From Atherix ibis (taxonomy: Eukaryota > Arthropoda > Insecta > Diptera > Athericidae), in the NCBI GenBank assembly GCA_958298945.1, contig OY282605.1:27010811-27074810 (forward strand): a stretch of DNA of 64,000 nt, given 5' to 3'. The position numbers and the translations under genes are program-made. Positions 12,185 through 23,276 of this stretch are shown here, one piece after another (the stretch's first letter is position 1; each line of letters begins with the position of its first letter). The notes below the pieces were generated by a model that was given only the letters and a program-made list of their open reading frames with translations, was not told where the DNA came from and did no database searches.

Positions 12185-12337
12185 AAATAAAATTTTTTTT
12201 TTTAAATATTTTTTCTGCTTTGAATTTATTTGATCTAAAAAAAAGGATTTTTTTTAAACATTTTAATAGTTAATTTTGAAGACTATTTTCAGCATTTATA
12301 TTGGGTTGTTCGGAAAGTAATTTCGTTTTTTTTATTA

Positions 12338-13590
12338 CAAGGTCGTTCAATAAGTCCTTATAAAATCCAAGAAATTGCGCTCGTAGTGTCGGTAAAGATT
12401 TTTTTTGTAAGTAACATTACCGACAGGAAAGCTTGATCCATAGCGTAGGTCAATTTCTATCATCGATTTAAGTTAACGACATTTATTTGTGCATAACAAC
12501 GGAAAGATGCGAGTTTAGGGATGTCATCAAACATCTCCATTTGAAAGGCTTAAGCCCGAAAGAAATCAAAGCCGAGTTGGATGCAGTTTATGGCACATCT
12601 GCACCTGTGTTTGCGACGGTTTACAATTGGGTGAATGAATTTAAACGTGGCCGTTCATCCACAAAAGATGAACATCGTTCAGGACGCCCAGTTGAGGTGT
12701 CTACTCCTGAAATCATCGACAAAATCCACGATCTGATTTTGAACGATCGGCGAATTAAAGTGCGCGAATTAGTTGAGGCCACGGGCATATCACAAGGTAC
12801 AGTCGCTTCAATTTTGCATGAAAAATTGTCTGTGAAAAAAATTTCGGCAAGATGGGTGCCGCGTTTGCTCTCAGAGGAGAATAAGCGCAATCGTGCAGTG
12901 GACTCTGAGGCTATGTTGGCACTCTTTCATCGCAATCCTGCCGAATTCCTTCGTCGATATATCACTGTGGACGAAACCTGGATACACTACTATACTCCAG
13001 AAACGAAGAGACAGTCATCACAGTGGATTTTCAAGGGTGAACGGGCTCCGAAGAAGGTAAAAACTGTGCCATCGGCCGGCAAGGTGATGGCCACGGTCTT
13101 TTGGGATTCGCAGGGCATCATTTTTATCGACTACTTGGAAAAAGGAAAAACAATAACAGGAGCGTATTACGCGTCGTTATTGCAACGGTTAAGCGAGGAA
13201 ATCAAAGAGAAACACCCCCATCTGAAGAAGAAAAAAATCCTCTTGCATAAGGACAATGCGCGTGTGCACACCTGCGCTGTTTCCATGACCAAAATTGTGG
13301 AATTGAGAATGGAATTGTTGCAGCTCCCGCTTATTCACCAGATTTGGCCCCGAGTGACTATTTTCTTTTCCCCAATCTGAAGAAATGGCTTGGCGGACGA
13401 CGGTTCACTTCCAACGAGGACGTCATTGCTCAAACGAATGAGTATTTTGCAGAACTTCCAAAATCCTATTTTTTGGACGGGATAAAAATTTTGGAAAAAC
13501 GGTTGGGAAAGTGTATAGAGCTAAAAGGAGATTATGTTAAAAAAAAAAAAATTTTCCATCTTTTTCTAAGGACTTATTGAACGACCCTCG
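12338..13590 (+). mobile_element. Inner mariner element (1,253 bp), inserted in the outer mariner
   Basis: Termini are CAAGGTCGTTCAATAAGTCC at 12338 and, as reverse complement, CGAGGGTCGTTCAATAAGTC ending at 13590, each bordered by TA (12336-12337 and 13591-13592). The length is normal for a full mariner. It lies 35 bp inside the 3' terminus of the outer element and in the opposite orientation. It therefore jumped in after the outer element. A close relative lies at 45271-46615. Confidence 0.93.
12499..13580 (+). pseudogene. mariner transposase, start codon lost and frameshifted
   Basis: The protein has the two N-terminal helix-turn-helix regions of mariner transposases (SPKEIKAELD; GISQGTVASIL), the WVPRLLSEENK linker, the first catalytic Asp in VDETWIHYYTPETK, the second in LHKDNARVHT, and APSDYFLFPNLKKW around the third. 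Compared with the sister copy, the spacing of the last two Asp residues is 34, so it is a DD34D mariner. Three defects are visible. The ATG used by the sister copy is ACG here (12499). Upstream an in-frame TTG exists but no ATG. One base is missing near 13327 relative to the sister, throwing the third Asp into another frame. Inactive. Subfamily not assigned. Confidence 0.92.
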
Positions 13591-13599
13591 TATAAAAAC

Positions 13600-14340
13600 G
13601 ATAGACGATTTTCTTATAGTGAGTTAATATTTTATTCAATTAAATATTGTCCAATCTGACCCAATACCCTTTGCCATCTTTCTGGCAGTATCATGATTAC
13701 ATGGTCATAAAATATTTGTCTTTGTTGGAAAAAGTCAGATCCAAGTGATTTTTGACCTCCTCATTCAAATTAAACGTTTTATCGTCTAAAAATTTTTGTA
13801 GAGATCATAACTAATGATAATCGGAATGTGCCAAGTCTACAGAGTATGGTGGGTATGGCAGTATATCCCATCTAAGCTCTAAAAACTTTTGCCGAATGGT
13901 CAAACTTTTATGTGGTTTCGCATTATCCTATTGGAACACTATACCTTTCCTATTGACCAATTCAGGCATTTTTTCTTTAAGTGAATCATTCAATTTGTCC
14001 AACTGATGACAGTACACTTCAAAATTGATCGTTGTGTTGCTCGGCAGAATCTCAAAATAAACGATTCCTTTGAAATCCCACCAAATAGATAGCATACCCT
14101 GTTTTTTGATGAATACGTGTGTTGATTTTCGAAGTGCTTTGATCCGGTTCATCATTTCTACTCCAGGATCTTTTGCGCTAAACATTATTGTAGATAACCC
14201 CTCAGTCATGGAACGCTTCAATAATGGATTATTTTCATGGTGTTTGAGAAGCAAATCACAAACGTCAATGCGACGGTACAAATTTTTTTTCCGTAAGAAG
14301 ATGAGGAACCCATATGTCGAGCTTTGAGATTAAACCTATC
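13600..14340 (-). pseudogene. mellifera-like mariner transposase relic of the outer element
   Basis: Reading leftward from about 14340: IWVPHLLTEK, then YRRIDVCDLLLKHHENNPLL (14222-14278), a scrambled stretch where the first catalytic Asp should be, WWDFKGIVYFEILP near 14060-14100, and NRKGIVFQ with a stop directly before DNAKPH (second catalytic Asp, near 13920). Next come LRWDILPYPPYS near 13870 and a degraded third Asp region. The N-terminal ~100 residues are missing: only about 150 bp separates the terminal repeat from WVPHLL. Confidence 0.85.
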
Positions 14341-14489
14341 CGTTTAAAATAGTCGAATTCAATAAATTTAATCTCTAAGCGATCTCACGAGTTATTATTC
14401 GCCGATTTGCATAATTACAATAATGCCTTTATTGTGTCTTCATCAGCAAACGAAATTACTTTCCAAACAACCCAATATTTTCAATAGTA

Positions 14490-15404
14490 CGAGATCTGCT
14501 CAAAAAGTATCGCGAATTTTGTGTTTTTTCAAAAAAATTTTATTTATTCATGAATATCTATTTTGTCCCTTCAAAGTAATCCCCACCAGATATTATACAC
14601 TTGTGCCAACATTTTCTCCAATCCTCGAAGCACTTCAAAAATTTATTTTTTGTGATCTTGTTCAGCTCCTCCTTCGATGCCGTTTTTATCTTCTCAATCG
14701 TAGCGTAGTGTCGTCCTTTCGTGGGGCTCTTCAGTTTCGGTAATAAGGAAAAGTCACAGGGGGCCAGATCTGGGGACTTATAGTGGCTGCGGCATTATTA
14801 GTGTATTGTTTTTGGCCAAAAATTCGCGCACAAGAAACGATGCGTAAGCAGGGGCGTTATCATGCTGCAAAAGCAAAAGAAATACGAGCATTTCTGGTGG
14901 ATTGCTTCGCTTAACTTGCGAATAACTTGCAGGTAATATTCCTTATTGACCGTTCTATCCTGTGGTAAGAACTCATGATGCACCACGCCCCTGCAATCGA
15001 AGAAAACTGTAAGCAAATCCTTCACATTCGGGCGTCGGGCACGCTTTTCGTCGTTCACGTCTTCTCCGCCCTCTCAGAATATTTCGTACCACCGATAAAC
15101 GTTGCTTTGGTCCAAGATAGCTTCACCATATGCCACAGTCAACATTCAAAATGCGTCCCTGCAATTAATTTTGTTTTCCACTCAAGATTTGATACAGATT
15201 CTATGATCCTTTTTTTGGAATGGGCAAAAATCGAAGACGAGCTGAAACATGTGCAAGCAAAGCAGCTGGCAAAAATTAACTGAATATTCAAAATGGCCGA
15301 ACTTTTCAGCATAAGTGACCAACATAATGCCGCAAAAAATCGAAAATCGAATATACGTAACCCGCTGAAATTCAAAATTCGCAATGCTTTTTGAACAGAC
15401 CTCG
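14490..15404 (-). mobile_element. Third mariner element, internally deleted (915 bp)
   Basis: Terminal inverted repeats CGAGATCTGCTCAAAAAGTA at 14490 and, as reverse complement, CGAGGTCTGTTCAAAAAGCA ending at 15404. TA dinucleotides border both ends (14488-14489, 15405-15406). It starts only about 12 bp after the end of the outer mariner. Its length is about 350 bp short of a full element because the N-terminal half of the transposase is deleted. A fragment of the same family lies at 29846-30397. Confidence 0.9.
14560..15130 (-). pseudogene. mariner transposase relic, C-terminal half
   Basis: Minus-strand reading from about 15060 gives RARRPNVKDLLTVFFDCRG, VVHHEFLPQDRTVNKEYYL, a frameshift, then QHDNAPAY with the second catalytic Asp. 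It continues to SPDLAPCDF with the third Asp and ends with KWHKC.ISGGDYFEG-like residues near 14570. Spacing between the second and third Asp counts to 34. A stop sits just before SPDLAP. The first catalytic Asp and the N-terminal DNA-binding part are absent. Inactive. Confidence 0.85.
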
Positions 15405-15624
15405 TATACGCCATACAACGTTATTATGGAATTTTCCTGCTATTAAAACGATTATCAAATCAAACGAATCCTTAAATTGTCCAAAGTCCTATAGGTTAGA
15501 TTACTTCCCATCCTTTTGGAAAAAGGTCTTCTTATAAAATATTTTCTTTTTTGGATTCTTCAAACTATCGAAATTATTTCTGATTAATTAATTTAAAAAA
15601 AGAAGGATTCATAATTTTAAGATT

Positions 15625-15705
15625 TGGTGATATCAGTTGGCCTCCACAACCATGCTAGTTTAAGGGGTTGGACAATTTTCTATAGAGCTACGTACAATAT
15701 CATAT
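15625..15705 (+). pseudogene. Tc1-like transposase fragment
   Basis: The plus strand reads FGDISWPPQPC, stop, FKGLDNFL. This corresponds to the ISRNGDVNWPPRSCDLTPLDYFL block that holds the third catalytic Asp in the family of the element at 39657-40954. Nothing else of the element could be followed in the AT-rich flanks. Confidence 0.5.
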
Positions 15706-16383
15706 TTGGTCAGAAAATCGTCAAACTTTAGTTTTTTTCCTTCAAATTGCAGTTTTTCTTTTAAGAAAAAAAGCCCATTAAAAACTCTTAATGGGTTTAA
15801 AAAAACTCTTAAATCACTTAATTTTCATAAGCCAATTTTAAACTGTGTCATTTTCAAACAAATTATGACATTAATTCAAATCACAGAACAAATTCTTCAA
15901 TCAAAAAGCAATATTTTATCCAAAAAAAAAATAGTCTAAATCAGTCTACAAAACTGATTAATAAGAAAAAATCGAACAGAAAATTTTAAAAACATTATAA
16001 AAAAAAAAATTATTGATGTTGACATTTTGTGAACTTTACAAAAAAAAAGAAATATAAAAATTAAGTTATTTTTGTAAATATCTTCATCATAAGACTTTCA
16101 TTATAAAATTATGGGCCATGTTCCAGTGTGTATTCGTACTTAAATTAACCCAATCGATGGCAATCAAAATGACAAAAGCATACGACACCATCTGAATACC
16201 ATCGTCAATTGGTATCAATAATAAAGTTCGTTTTGGGAAATCATCATTCAAGCTTCATCATCATCCAATATGGTATATATTTTGATCGAATGGGGACTAT
16301 CCATTCAGCTACGAGTACAACCAACAACTTTGATTCTTGGTTCTTATCTTATAAGAATTTCGAATTTTATTATTTATTCATTT

Positions 16384-16414
<31 letters not shown>

Positions 16415-17708
16415 GTTGTAAAAAACTCCATTCGAAATATAAATAATACCAAATATTCCGATTGAATGTGTTCAGTTCGTTTAGAGAGTTTGTTTTGAGA
16501 AAAAGGAATTTCGAAATAAATTCCACAGATTATGACACGGCCGTGTTAACTTTTGCCATAAACTCTTCAACGATAAATAAACAACACATCGACCGACTCT
16601 ATGCTAAGGAACAACGTACGGAATTCAATTAAAAGTAATTTACGGATTTTGGATAAATTCACAATTTAATCGACACTGAATTGGTTTTAAATTTGGAACT
16701 TTATTGTTGAAATTTTTGTATATGTGTACAGGAAGTATTGTCGAATAGGCAGTCAAGTGTGTAATAAACTTTTAACAACTTTTTCAATATACATCCTTTG
16801 TTCGAAAGCTAATACAAAATCCGACTGTACATATTTTCGATATTCTACAGTCGCTCTGAAATATTCAGCAATTTAAAGAATATCAAAAAGAGACTTAAAT
16901 CCATAATAATATATATACCACCTTTTAAGGATTCTCATACATTTCCAAAAATATGATGTCGATTAACACCTGCTTATCTTTTCTGTAGTCAACGCAATCC
17001 TATGATTTTTCAGTTGCCATCTTTGATATTATAAAATTGTAAATTTACGACTCTTCGAAAAATATTTAAAATATGAAAATTCCATGAAAATTGAATTTTC
17101 ACAAACAAAGAGAAAAGTTTTAGTTTTCCGCTTCGGTTTTTCCTGATCGAAAAGGGAACTTTTCAAATATATTCACACCATCAATGAAATTCGAATATTT
17201 TCCAACAATGTTAGATCCTTTTCTAAAAAAAAAAAAATACTTTTATATCTTATCGTGGTTTTGACTATATTTGCTAGATTATGGATTGTTCAAAAGGGAT
17301 ATAAGTGAAAATTGAATTTTTTTACTTGTTTCGACGAATTCTCTGTAACACATTTCAATTTTTTCTTAACTTGGCTTGAAAAGATTAAATAAGAATTTTT
17401 TATACAAACATTTTCTTCTTCTATTATTATTACTATTTTATTATAAAAAAATATTGATACCTAAAATTTAAAAAAAAAACAATAAAAACAAAAAACAAAT
17501 GATAAAAATCTACTAATAAAATAAGGGCATTTTCTACTATTTCAAAATTGTACCAGTAAAAAAGTGTTCACATTACATTTACTATCCTCACTAAAAAGTA
17601 GAATTTTTTAAAGTAACTTTTTTTGCAAGTAGTTTTTTTTTTAAAATTAAATGCTATAAACCAAAAAGGAACATACTAAACGTTTTTATTAAATTTTTTT
17701 TACCAGTT
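15706..17708. other. AT-rich spacer with a 29-T run
   Basis: No gene or mobile element recognised. A run of 29 T lies at 16386-16414. It could be the tail of an old retroposed sequence on the minus strand, but I see no recognisable body next to it. Short open frames (15706-15939, 16209-16421) run into homopolymers. Confidence 0.4.
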
Positions 17709-20069
17709 TTTTTTTTTAAGTTCAGATTAATGAGGTACAGGGGGAAACCTTGAAAAGGTGCTCACCTGGAAGACCTTCTACCTGCCAGACGAGTTATGCG
17801 GGGGATTTCTGCCTCGCCAAAAGCTAACCTGTACCTCTAACCTTGCTCCCAGAACGATGCTTCACCGGCGGCACTCTTTGTAAATACTACCTCGCCGGGA
17901 TGTTCTTATTTGATATGACCGGCTATTTCGCCGGGATGTACGTACGTGGTGCGAAGATCCTTGATTAAAGATTCCGCGTACTTTGCAACTCTGTTCCAAG
18001 CTGATTGACTCTTCAGCATGCACTCCACTATGTTTTCTGGACTGATGGAACGGTCCAGATTTTTCTCCAGATCTGCCCGTGTCCCCTCGTAGAAGGGGTA
18101 TTGGAAGAACACGTGTTCTGCATCTTCGATTACATCGCGGCAATGATGATAGTTTGGCGAGTCAGTTCTCTTGAATCTGTACAAGTATGCCCAAAAGCAT
18201 CTATGCCCAGTCAAGAGGTGGGTGATGTAATACCCGACTTCTCCGTGCACGCGATGAGTCCACCGACCCTTCGTGGAGCTGTCCCATCTCTCTTGCCAGA
18301 GGCGAAGACTCTCGGGTCTGTCCTCTTCACAGAGGACGTTTCGCCGCTTTTCCTTCTTCCTACGATGTTGGCGTTCACGCTCTCCTGCCAGGATGTCGAT
18401 GGTGCCTACGTTGACCGCATCGTGTGATACCGTTCGGTATGCTGACGCCACTCTGATCACTGAGAGCCGCTGCACTGATGACAATGTTTTGCGGTATGCT
18501 GTTAACTCTAGCGATTTCGCCCACACTGGTGCTCCGTATAGAAGGACGGAGGTAACTACAGTTGCCAGTAGTCGCCTTCGGATTTGCCTGGGGCCTCCGA
18601 TATTGGGCATTATCCGCGGAAGCGCGCCCTGTACTGCTGATGCCTTTCTGCTGACGCTGGAGATGTGCTCCTTGTAGTTGAGTCTGGCATCCAAGACCAC
18701 TCCTAGATACCGGATGTAGGGTAGCGACTGGATGTCGTGGTCGCCTACTCTTATGTTGATGGTCTCCATTTTCATCCGGCTACTCACAAAGAGCGCCTCG
18801 GTATTCTTTTCCGATCTTCTTTTTGTCTTATCTACCGGATGGTGGTGGAGAATACGGCTTCCAGTTGCTCCAGGTGTTTAGCTACAAGGATAACCGCTAT
18901 GTCGTCCGCGAAAGCCATGAGTGTTGTGTTCGGCGGTAATTCCAGATGGAGTAGGCCATCGTACATGATGTTTCACAAGAGTGGCACCAGGACAGAGCCC
19001 TGAGGTACCCCTCCCGTGACCCCATACTCCGCTGGTCCATCCTCCGTCTCGTAGTGTAGTAGTCGGTCACTGAAGTATGATGTAACCATCCTCCGTAGGT
19101 AGTAGGGCACCCCCATGTTCTCAAGAGCCTCCAAGACTTGGTCCCAGCGGGCCAAGTAAAACGCATTCTTGATGTCCAGAGTGACAATGAGGCAATACTT
19201 TTGGAATCGCCTTTCCATCTCTTTCCTGAGATAGCTTCCTTTGCGATGTTCGTGACGAGTTCCAACGCGTCGATGGTCGATCTCCTCTTCCTGAATCCTA
19301 ATTGGAATTCGGAGAGTTGAGGATCGATGTAATGCTCCAATCTGTCGGCCACTATCCACTCCAAGTTCTTCCCGTCCGAATTCAGCATGCAGAGTGGACG
19401 ATAGGATGCTGGTTCGTCCGGTGGTTTCTTCCCTTTTGGGATAAGAACCAATCTTTGTTGCTTCCATCGAGTCGGAAATACGCCTTGCCGCAGGCAGGCG
19501 TCGTACATGCTTAAGAACATGTCTGGCCTGGCGGCAATTGCACTCTTCAGTGCGATGTTGGGTATGCCGCTTGGTCCTGGTACCTTGCCATTTTGCAATC
19601 TAGTGCAGGCCTTTGTGACTTCTTCCATGGTCACTCCGGGAATTTCCCCTTCTTCATCCTCCGGGTGGTAGTCGGGGAGTTCTGGTTTCTCCGGGAACAG
19701 ATGTTCTACTATTCTGTGCAGCATGTCGGGACAGGTTGGTTTTGTTGCGGGTAGGCTTTTAATCCTATGCAAGACCGTCTTATACGGTCTGCTCCACGGG
19801 TCCCGGTCCACTTCCGCGCAGATTTCCTTCCAACAATCTCGTTTACTCGAGGTGATGGCGTTTCTGAGAAGACGCCTTTTCTCTTCGTAGGTCCGTCTGA
19901 GTTCCTCTGTCGAGGCCCTGTCTCGCTTACGAACGCGCTAGTGTTGGCTTCTTGCCTTAAGGCATGCTCGCCGGTGTAGGGCGATGGTCGGGTTCCACGA
20001 ATGGACTGATGCTCGGCCGTTGTTTGGGCGACTCCTTGGCATCGACGCATCGCTGGCTGCCACCAAGGT
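17709..20069 (-). mobile_element. R1-clade non-LTR retrotransposon, 5'-truncated
   Basis: A minus-strand element with an A tail (T run at 17709-17718 on the plus strand), a 3' untranslated region of about 180 bp, and the second half of its large open frame. It begins abruptly at about 20069 inside the region just before the reverse transcriptase, so the endonuclease and the first open frame are missing. That is the usual truncation of LINE-type insertions. It is visibly richer in G+C than all flanks, consistent with a comparatively late arrival. I could not identify a convincing target-site duplication. Confidence 0.88.
17905..20067 (-). pseudogene. R1-clade reverse transcriptase ORF, partial and broken
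   Basis: Reading leftward: SDASMPRSR near 20050 (the linker motif after the endonuclease in R1-type proteins); CWKEICAEVDRDPWSRPYK near 19800; NGKVPGPSGIPN near 19570 and YRPLCMLNSDGKNLEWIVA near 19380 (fingers); GFRKRRSTIDAL near 19280; LDIKNAF near 19180; GGVPQGSVLVPLL near 18990. The active-site motif FADDIAV lies near 18910. The thumb (LLYGAPVWAKSLEL near 18520) and a C-terminal WQERWDSSTKGRW near 18285 follow. A zinc-knuckle-like region (HHC....DAEHVFFQYP) lies near 18100, with some of its expected Cys replaced. There is a stop (TAG) near 19945 and frameshifts near 19220 and between 18970 and 18790. Not active. Confidence 0.9.
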
Positions 20070-20269
20070 ATCATTATAGAATCCTGTTATCCTATCAATG
20101 CTACATGGTAGACTTTTCTCACTATTTTTTATGATGTAGCATATTTATAACTTGAAGTTCGTTATTAAGCTATCATACTGCGATGCTAATATTTATGCAA
20201 TGATGTCCTTCTGGGACAGGCATTGATCGATTATTTTCTCCAGATTCGTTTTTCTTTGATTACGGAACG

Positions 20270-21190
20270 ACAAAATTATTTTCAGTAAAAATTTTCAGTA
20301 AGAATTTGCGATAAAAATTTGCTGTAAAAATGTTTGTTACAAATTTTTGGTTAGAAGTAGCAGTAAAAATGTTCGGTAAAAATGTTCGATAAAAATTTTC
20401 GGTAATTATTTTCGCTAAGAATTAAAATTTCTGTAAAAATTTTGGTAAAATACCGAAAATTCTTACCGAAGCTAAAAAAATCTTCGGTAAAAACTTGCAG
20501 TAAAATTATTCAGCCAAAACTTTCGGTAATTATAACACTTTCGATAAAAATTTTCTGTAAAAAGTCACTAATAATTTCGGTAAAAATTCTCGGTAAAAAT
20601 TTTTCGGTAACAATTTTTGGTAACAATTTTTGGTAACAATTTTCGGAAACAACTTTCTGTAAAAATGTTCGGTAAAGATTTTCAGTCAAAATTATTGCTA
20701 TGAATTTTCTGATTTTCGGTAAAAATGTTCGGCAAAAATTTTCGGTAAAAACTGTCGGTAATTAATTTCGGTTACAATTTTCGGTAAAAATATTCAGCAA
20801 AAATTTACGTAACATTTTTCGGTAAAAATTTTTGCTAAGAATTTTCAGTAAAAATTTGCAGTAAAAAAATTCAGCTAATTATTTTCGATAATAATTTTCG
20901 GTAAATATTTTCTGTAATAATTCCGGCTATAATTTCGGTAAAAATTTCGGTAGAAGCTTCGGTAAGAATGTTCGGTAAAAATTTGCAGTAAAAATATTCA
21001 GCCAAAATGTTCGGTAATTAGTTTCGGTAAAACTTTCTGTAAAAATTTCGGTAATAATTTCTGTAAAAATTTTTGGTAAAGATTTTCGGTAAAAATTTTC
21101 GGTAAATATTTTCGGTAAAAATGTTCGGTAAAAATGTTCTGTAAAAATTTTCAGTTAAAATTTTCGGTTAAAATTTTTAATAAAAATTGT
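20270..21190 (+). repeat. Satellite array 2 (TTTTCGGTAAAAATT-type)
   Basis: About 65 degenerate 13-15-bp monomers in the same orientation as array 1. It starts about 200 bp beyond the 5' end of the retrotransposon; 20070-20269 shows nothing recognisable. I see no clear higher-order unit and no duplicated flank here. Confidence 0.88.
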
Positions 21191-23040
21191 TTAGTGTTTT
21201 TTGTTTCAGCCAAAATATACAAAAAAAAGGCTTTTTTTAATTCAATTTTTATTAATATTTTTTAAATATGTTCTAATATTGTGTTTTTGCATGCAGTTTT
21301 TTGGAGCATAGAAAACATGGTTTTTTTTTCAATTTATTTTCCGCTTTATTGAGTATATTTTCCTGCTGTTCTTAAATAGTTTTTTGAACAAGTTCTTTGT
21401 GAAACGTTTAATTTAACATTAAAATTGCGAACAGCAAAGAGAATTAGTGAGCAGTGAAATTTTTCTTAGCGGTTTTTATTTTTCTTTACTTTTTTGTCGA
21501 ATACGTTTTCGTTCCTTCAGGAAAAAATATTTTCTATTTGATGTTGCATCTTCAGATGTATTTTTTTCCAAAAGGATATCAAACAAATAACGCGAAATAC
21601 CAAGAAAAGAGGTTTCGAATCGTCCAAATATTAAATGAAGGGAAATGTCAATCCGAAAAGTCGAGATACCATCAAGAATAACGAAAGTGTATCAACTGGA
21701 TTCGAGAAGGGGTTGAAGTAGTTGGGAGCAGATTCAAATGAAAATGCGTTAAATAAAAATCTGACTGCCTGGGGGTGGGTTAATTAGAGCTTGGCCCCAA
21801 ATCTCAAATGCTTTGTAATCAAAGGCAACTATGGTCGCGAAAGTCGTGGCCGGATTTAGCTGTGGTTCGTCAATCAGTGTCAGCGTTAGCATCGGCAGCA
21901 GCAATCATCAACGGTGGAAACAGATTTCTGGCATCAGTGCCACCAGAGCAATCTGTTGCGTTTTCAAAGAAACTCAGTTTAATTGGTTTTTTGTCGGCAA
22001 ACTTCTCGACTTATTAAACTTTTATAATTGTGTTCTTTAGTTTTGATTGCACTGTGACATTCAGATCTAATCCGGATACCTTTAGGCCATTAGTAGTTGA
22101 TAAACGAACGGCGAGGGGGCAAAGGGATTAAAACTCGAAATGGGAACACTTCTTTTCATAGATTTTCTTTGTGTCGTACTTCTCCTTTGGCGCTTTGTAA
22201 AATTTTTTTTCGCAGTGATGGGTCCTGTGATAAAGATGCATCCGACTCCAATTCCAGCCGCTATTCCATATCGTTTTCGAAAGATTTTCAAAAAGTCACG
22301 AATACATTTGCTCTTCTCCAATTAATTTAAAAATGCTCAGTTTTCTATTAAACAAAATACTACCAATTCCGAGATGCATTTTTTCGTTGTATCTTCCTTA
22401 TTAAGAGCAAATACATATGTCCTCGTATATTGACATGTATAAGGATAATCGTAATTCTATAGTAGTGCATACTTGTGATGAGACTCTAAGAAGATATTTC
22501 CGCTTTTCTCAATGCTTGCTTATAGAATTTGCGTTTAATTTCAGTCTCTTTGATATGCAACAAAATGCAAAAAGATTTTCCTTTTCGGCACGTTTACTAG
22601 AAGCGTTGTAGCTATTCAACATCAAAGGAAGTAGAAACCATCTAGGATGCATTCGCCAAAATACGAGTATCCTTTTTACTAAGTAATATGCTCAAGTATT
22701 ATAGACTCTTAGTTATAAAGTAATGCGATGTTATTTTTGAACATATCCTTTTCGTCGAGTTATATGTAAGAGGATATGATTCTATTGTCTTTGTATGGAG
22801 AGTTTGTTTTTGAGAATATTTTTGTAAGATAGAAAAGTTTTCTAATTCTTTTAATTTAGTAGCTTAAATTTTTCTGAAAAGAATAAATTTAGCAAAACTA
22901 TCCTAAATCCAAACCTTCCAGTTATAAAATGCAAATGTGTCCATGTAACTTTTACACTATACCATAAACTTTGTCCTCTCATATTTATAAATGGCAGTGT
23001 GATACCATAAGACCCCGATTTGGGACCGACCTAAGTAATA
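21191..23040. other. Spacer with unassigned ORFs
   Basis: 21440-22330 is less AT-rich than its surroundings and holds overlapping open frames: plus 21808-22017, 21831-22040, 22097-22330 and 22140-22325; minus 22082-22321. None has a domain I recognise. The plus-strand frame at 22140 starts with a hydrophobic stretch that could be a signal or membrane segment, but frames are open on both strands, so I do not call a gene. 22330-23040 shows nothing. Confidence 0.35.
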
Positions 23041-23050
23041 CCTTTGTGGA

Positions 23051-23131
23051 CCTAAAAATAATTTCATATAATGCGCTACTGAATCCAATATGAACTTACG
23101 CATTAGAACTCTGGGGCGCACTCACCAACTA
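23051..23131 (+). pseudogene. Non-LTR reverse transcriptase thumb fragment (Jockey-like)
   Basis: One frame reads LKIISYNALLNPI, stop (TGA where Trp is expected), TYALELWGALTN. The order YNALL.PIWTY..ELWG is a conserved block just after the reverse transcriptase palm in Jockey-type elements. No further domains could be followed. The fragment is short, so the family call is tentative. Confidence 0.5.
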
Positions 23132-23276
23132 ATCCTATTCCTTCAATTTTATAAATACTTCGATATGGAAGCGAGCTACTAAAGAATTCTGCCAACTGTT
23201 ACACCTGAAGTCAAAAACGCGTGTGCGATGGACTCCGTCATCCGAATGTCCCAATACCGAAATACGAATGCAAAAC

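Larger units (their letters stand above)
12301..14475 (-). mobile_element. Outer mariner element, internally deleted, carrying a nested mariner
   Basis: The termini are inverted repeats: TTGGGTTGTTCGGAAAGTAA at 12301 and, as reverse complement, TTGGGTTGTTTGGAAAGTAA ending at 14475. Both are bordered by TA (12299-12300 and 14476-14477), the target duplication expected for mariner. Subtracting the inner element leaves about 920 bp, short of the ~1.28 kb usual for the family. The shortfall fits a deletion that removed most of the transposase N-terminal region. The terminal sequence and the WWDFKG..YFE block of the encoded protein suggest the mellifera-type group. Confidence 0.9.

Noticed and set aside
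12621..12890. Minus-strand 89-codon ORF inside the inner mariner
   Set aside because: Antisense shadow of the transposase; the same shadow appears in the sister copy at 45573-45917.
16386..16414. Poly-T run as the tail of a SINE or processed pseudogene
   Set aside because: No recognisable retroposed body or target duplication adjoins it.
18005..18677. Plus-strand ORFs of up to 140 codons over the retrotransposon
   Set aside because: Antisense shadows of the R1-clade reverse transcriptase, which has clear conserved motifs on the minus strand.
19709..20074. 121-codon minus-strand ORF at the 5' end of the retrotransposon
   Set aside because: It is out of frame with the conserved R1 linker motifs (SDASMPRSR, CWKEICAEVDRDPW), which lie in the adjacent frame.
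17690..20090. Target-site duplication around the R1-clade element
   Set aside because: The sequence after the A tail (CTGGTAAAA on the minus strand) has no convincing match at the 5' border near 20069.
22082..22330. Small secreted-peptide-like ORFs open on both strands
   Set aside because: Three frames are open over the same bases, with no domain, start context or cleavage motif that singles one out.
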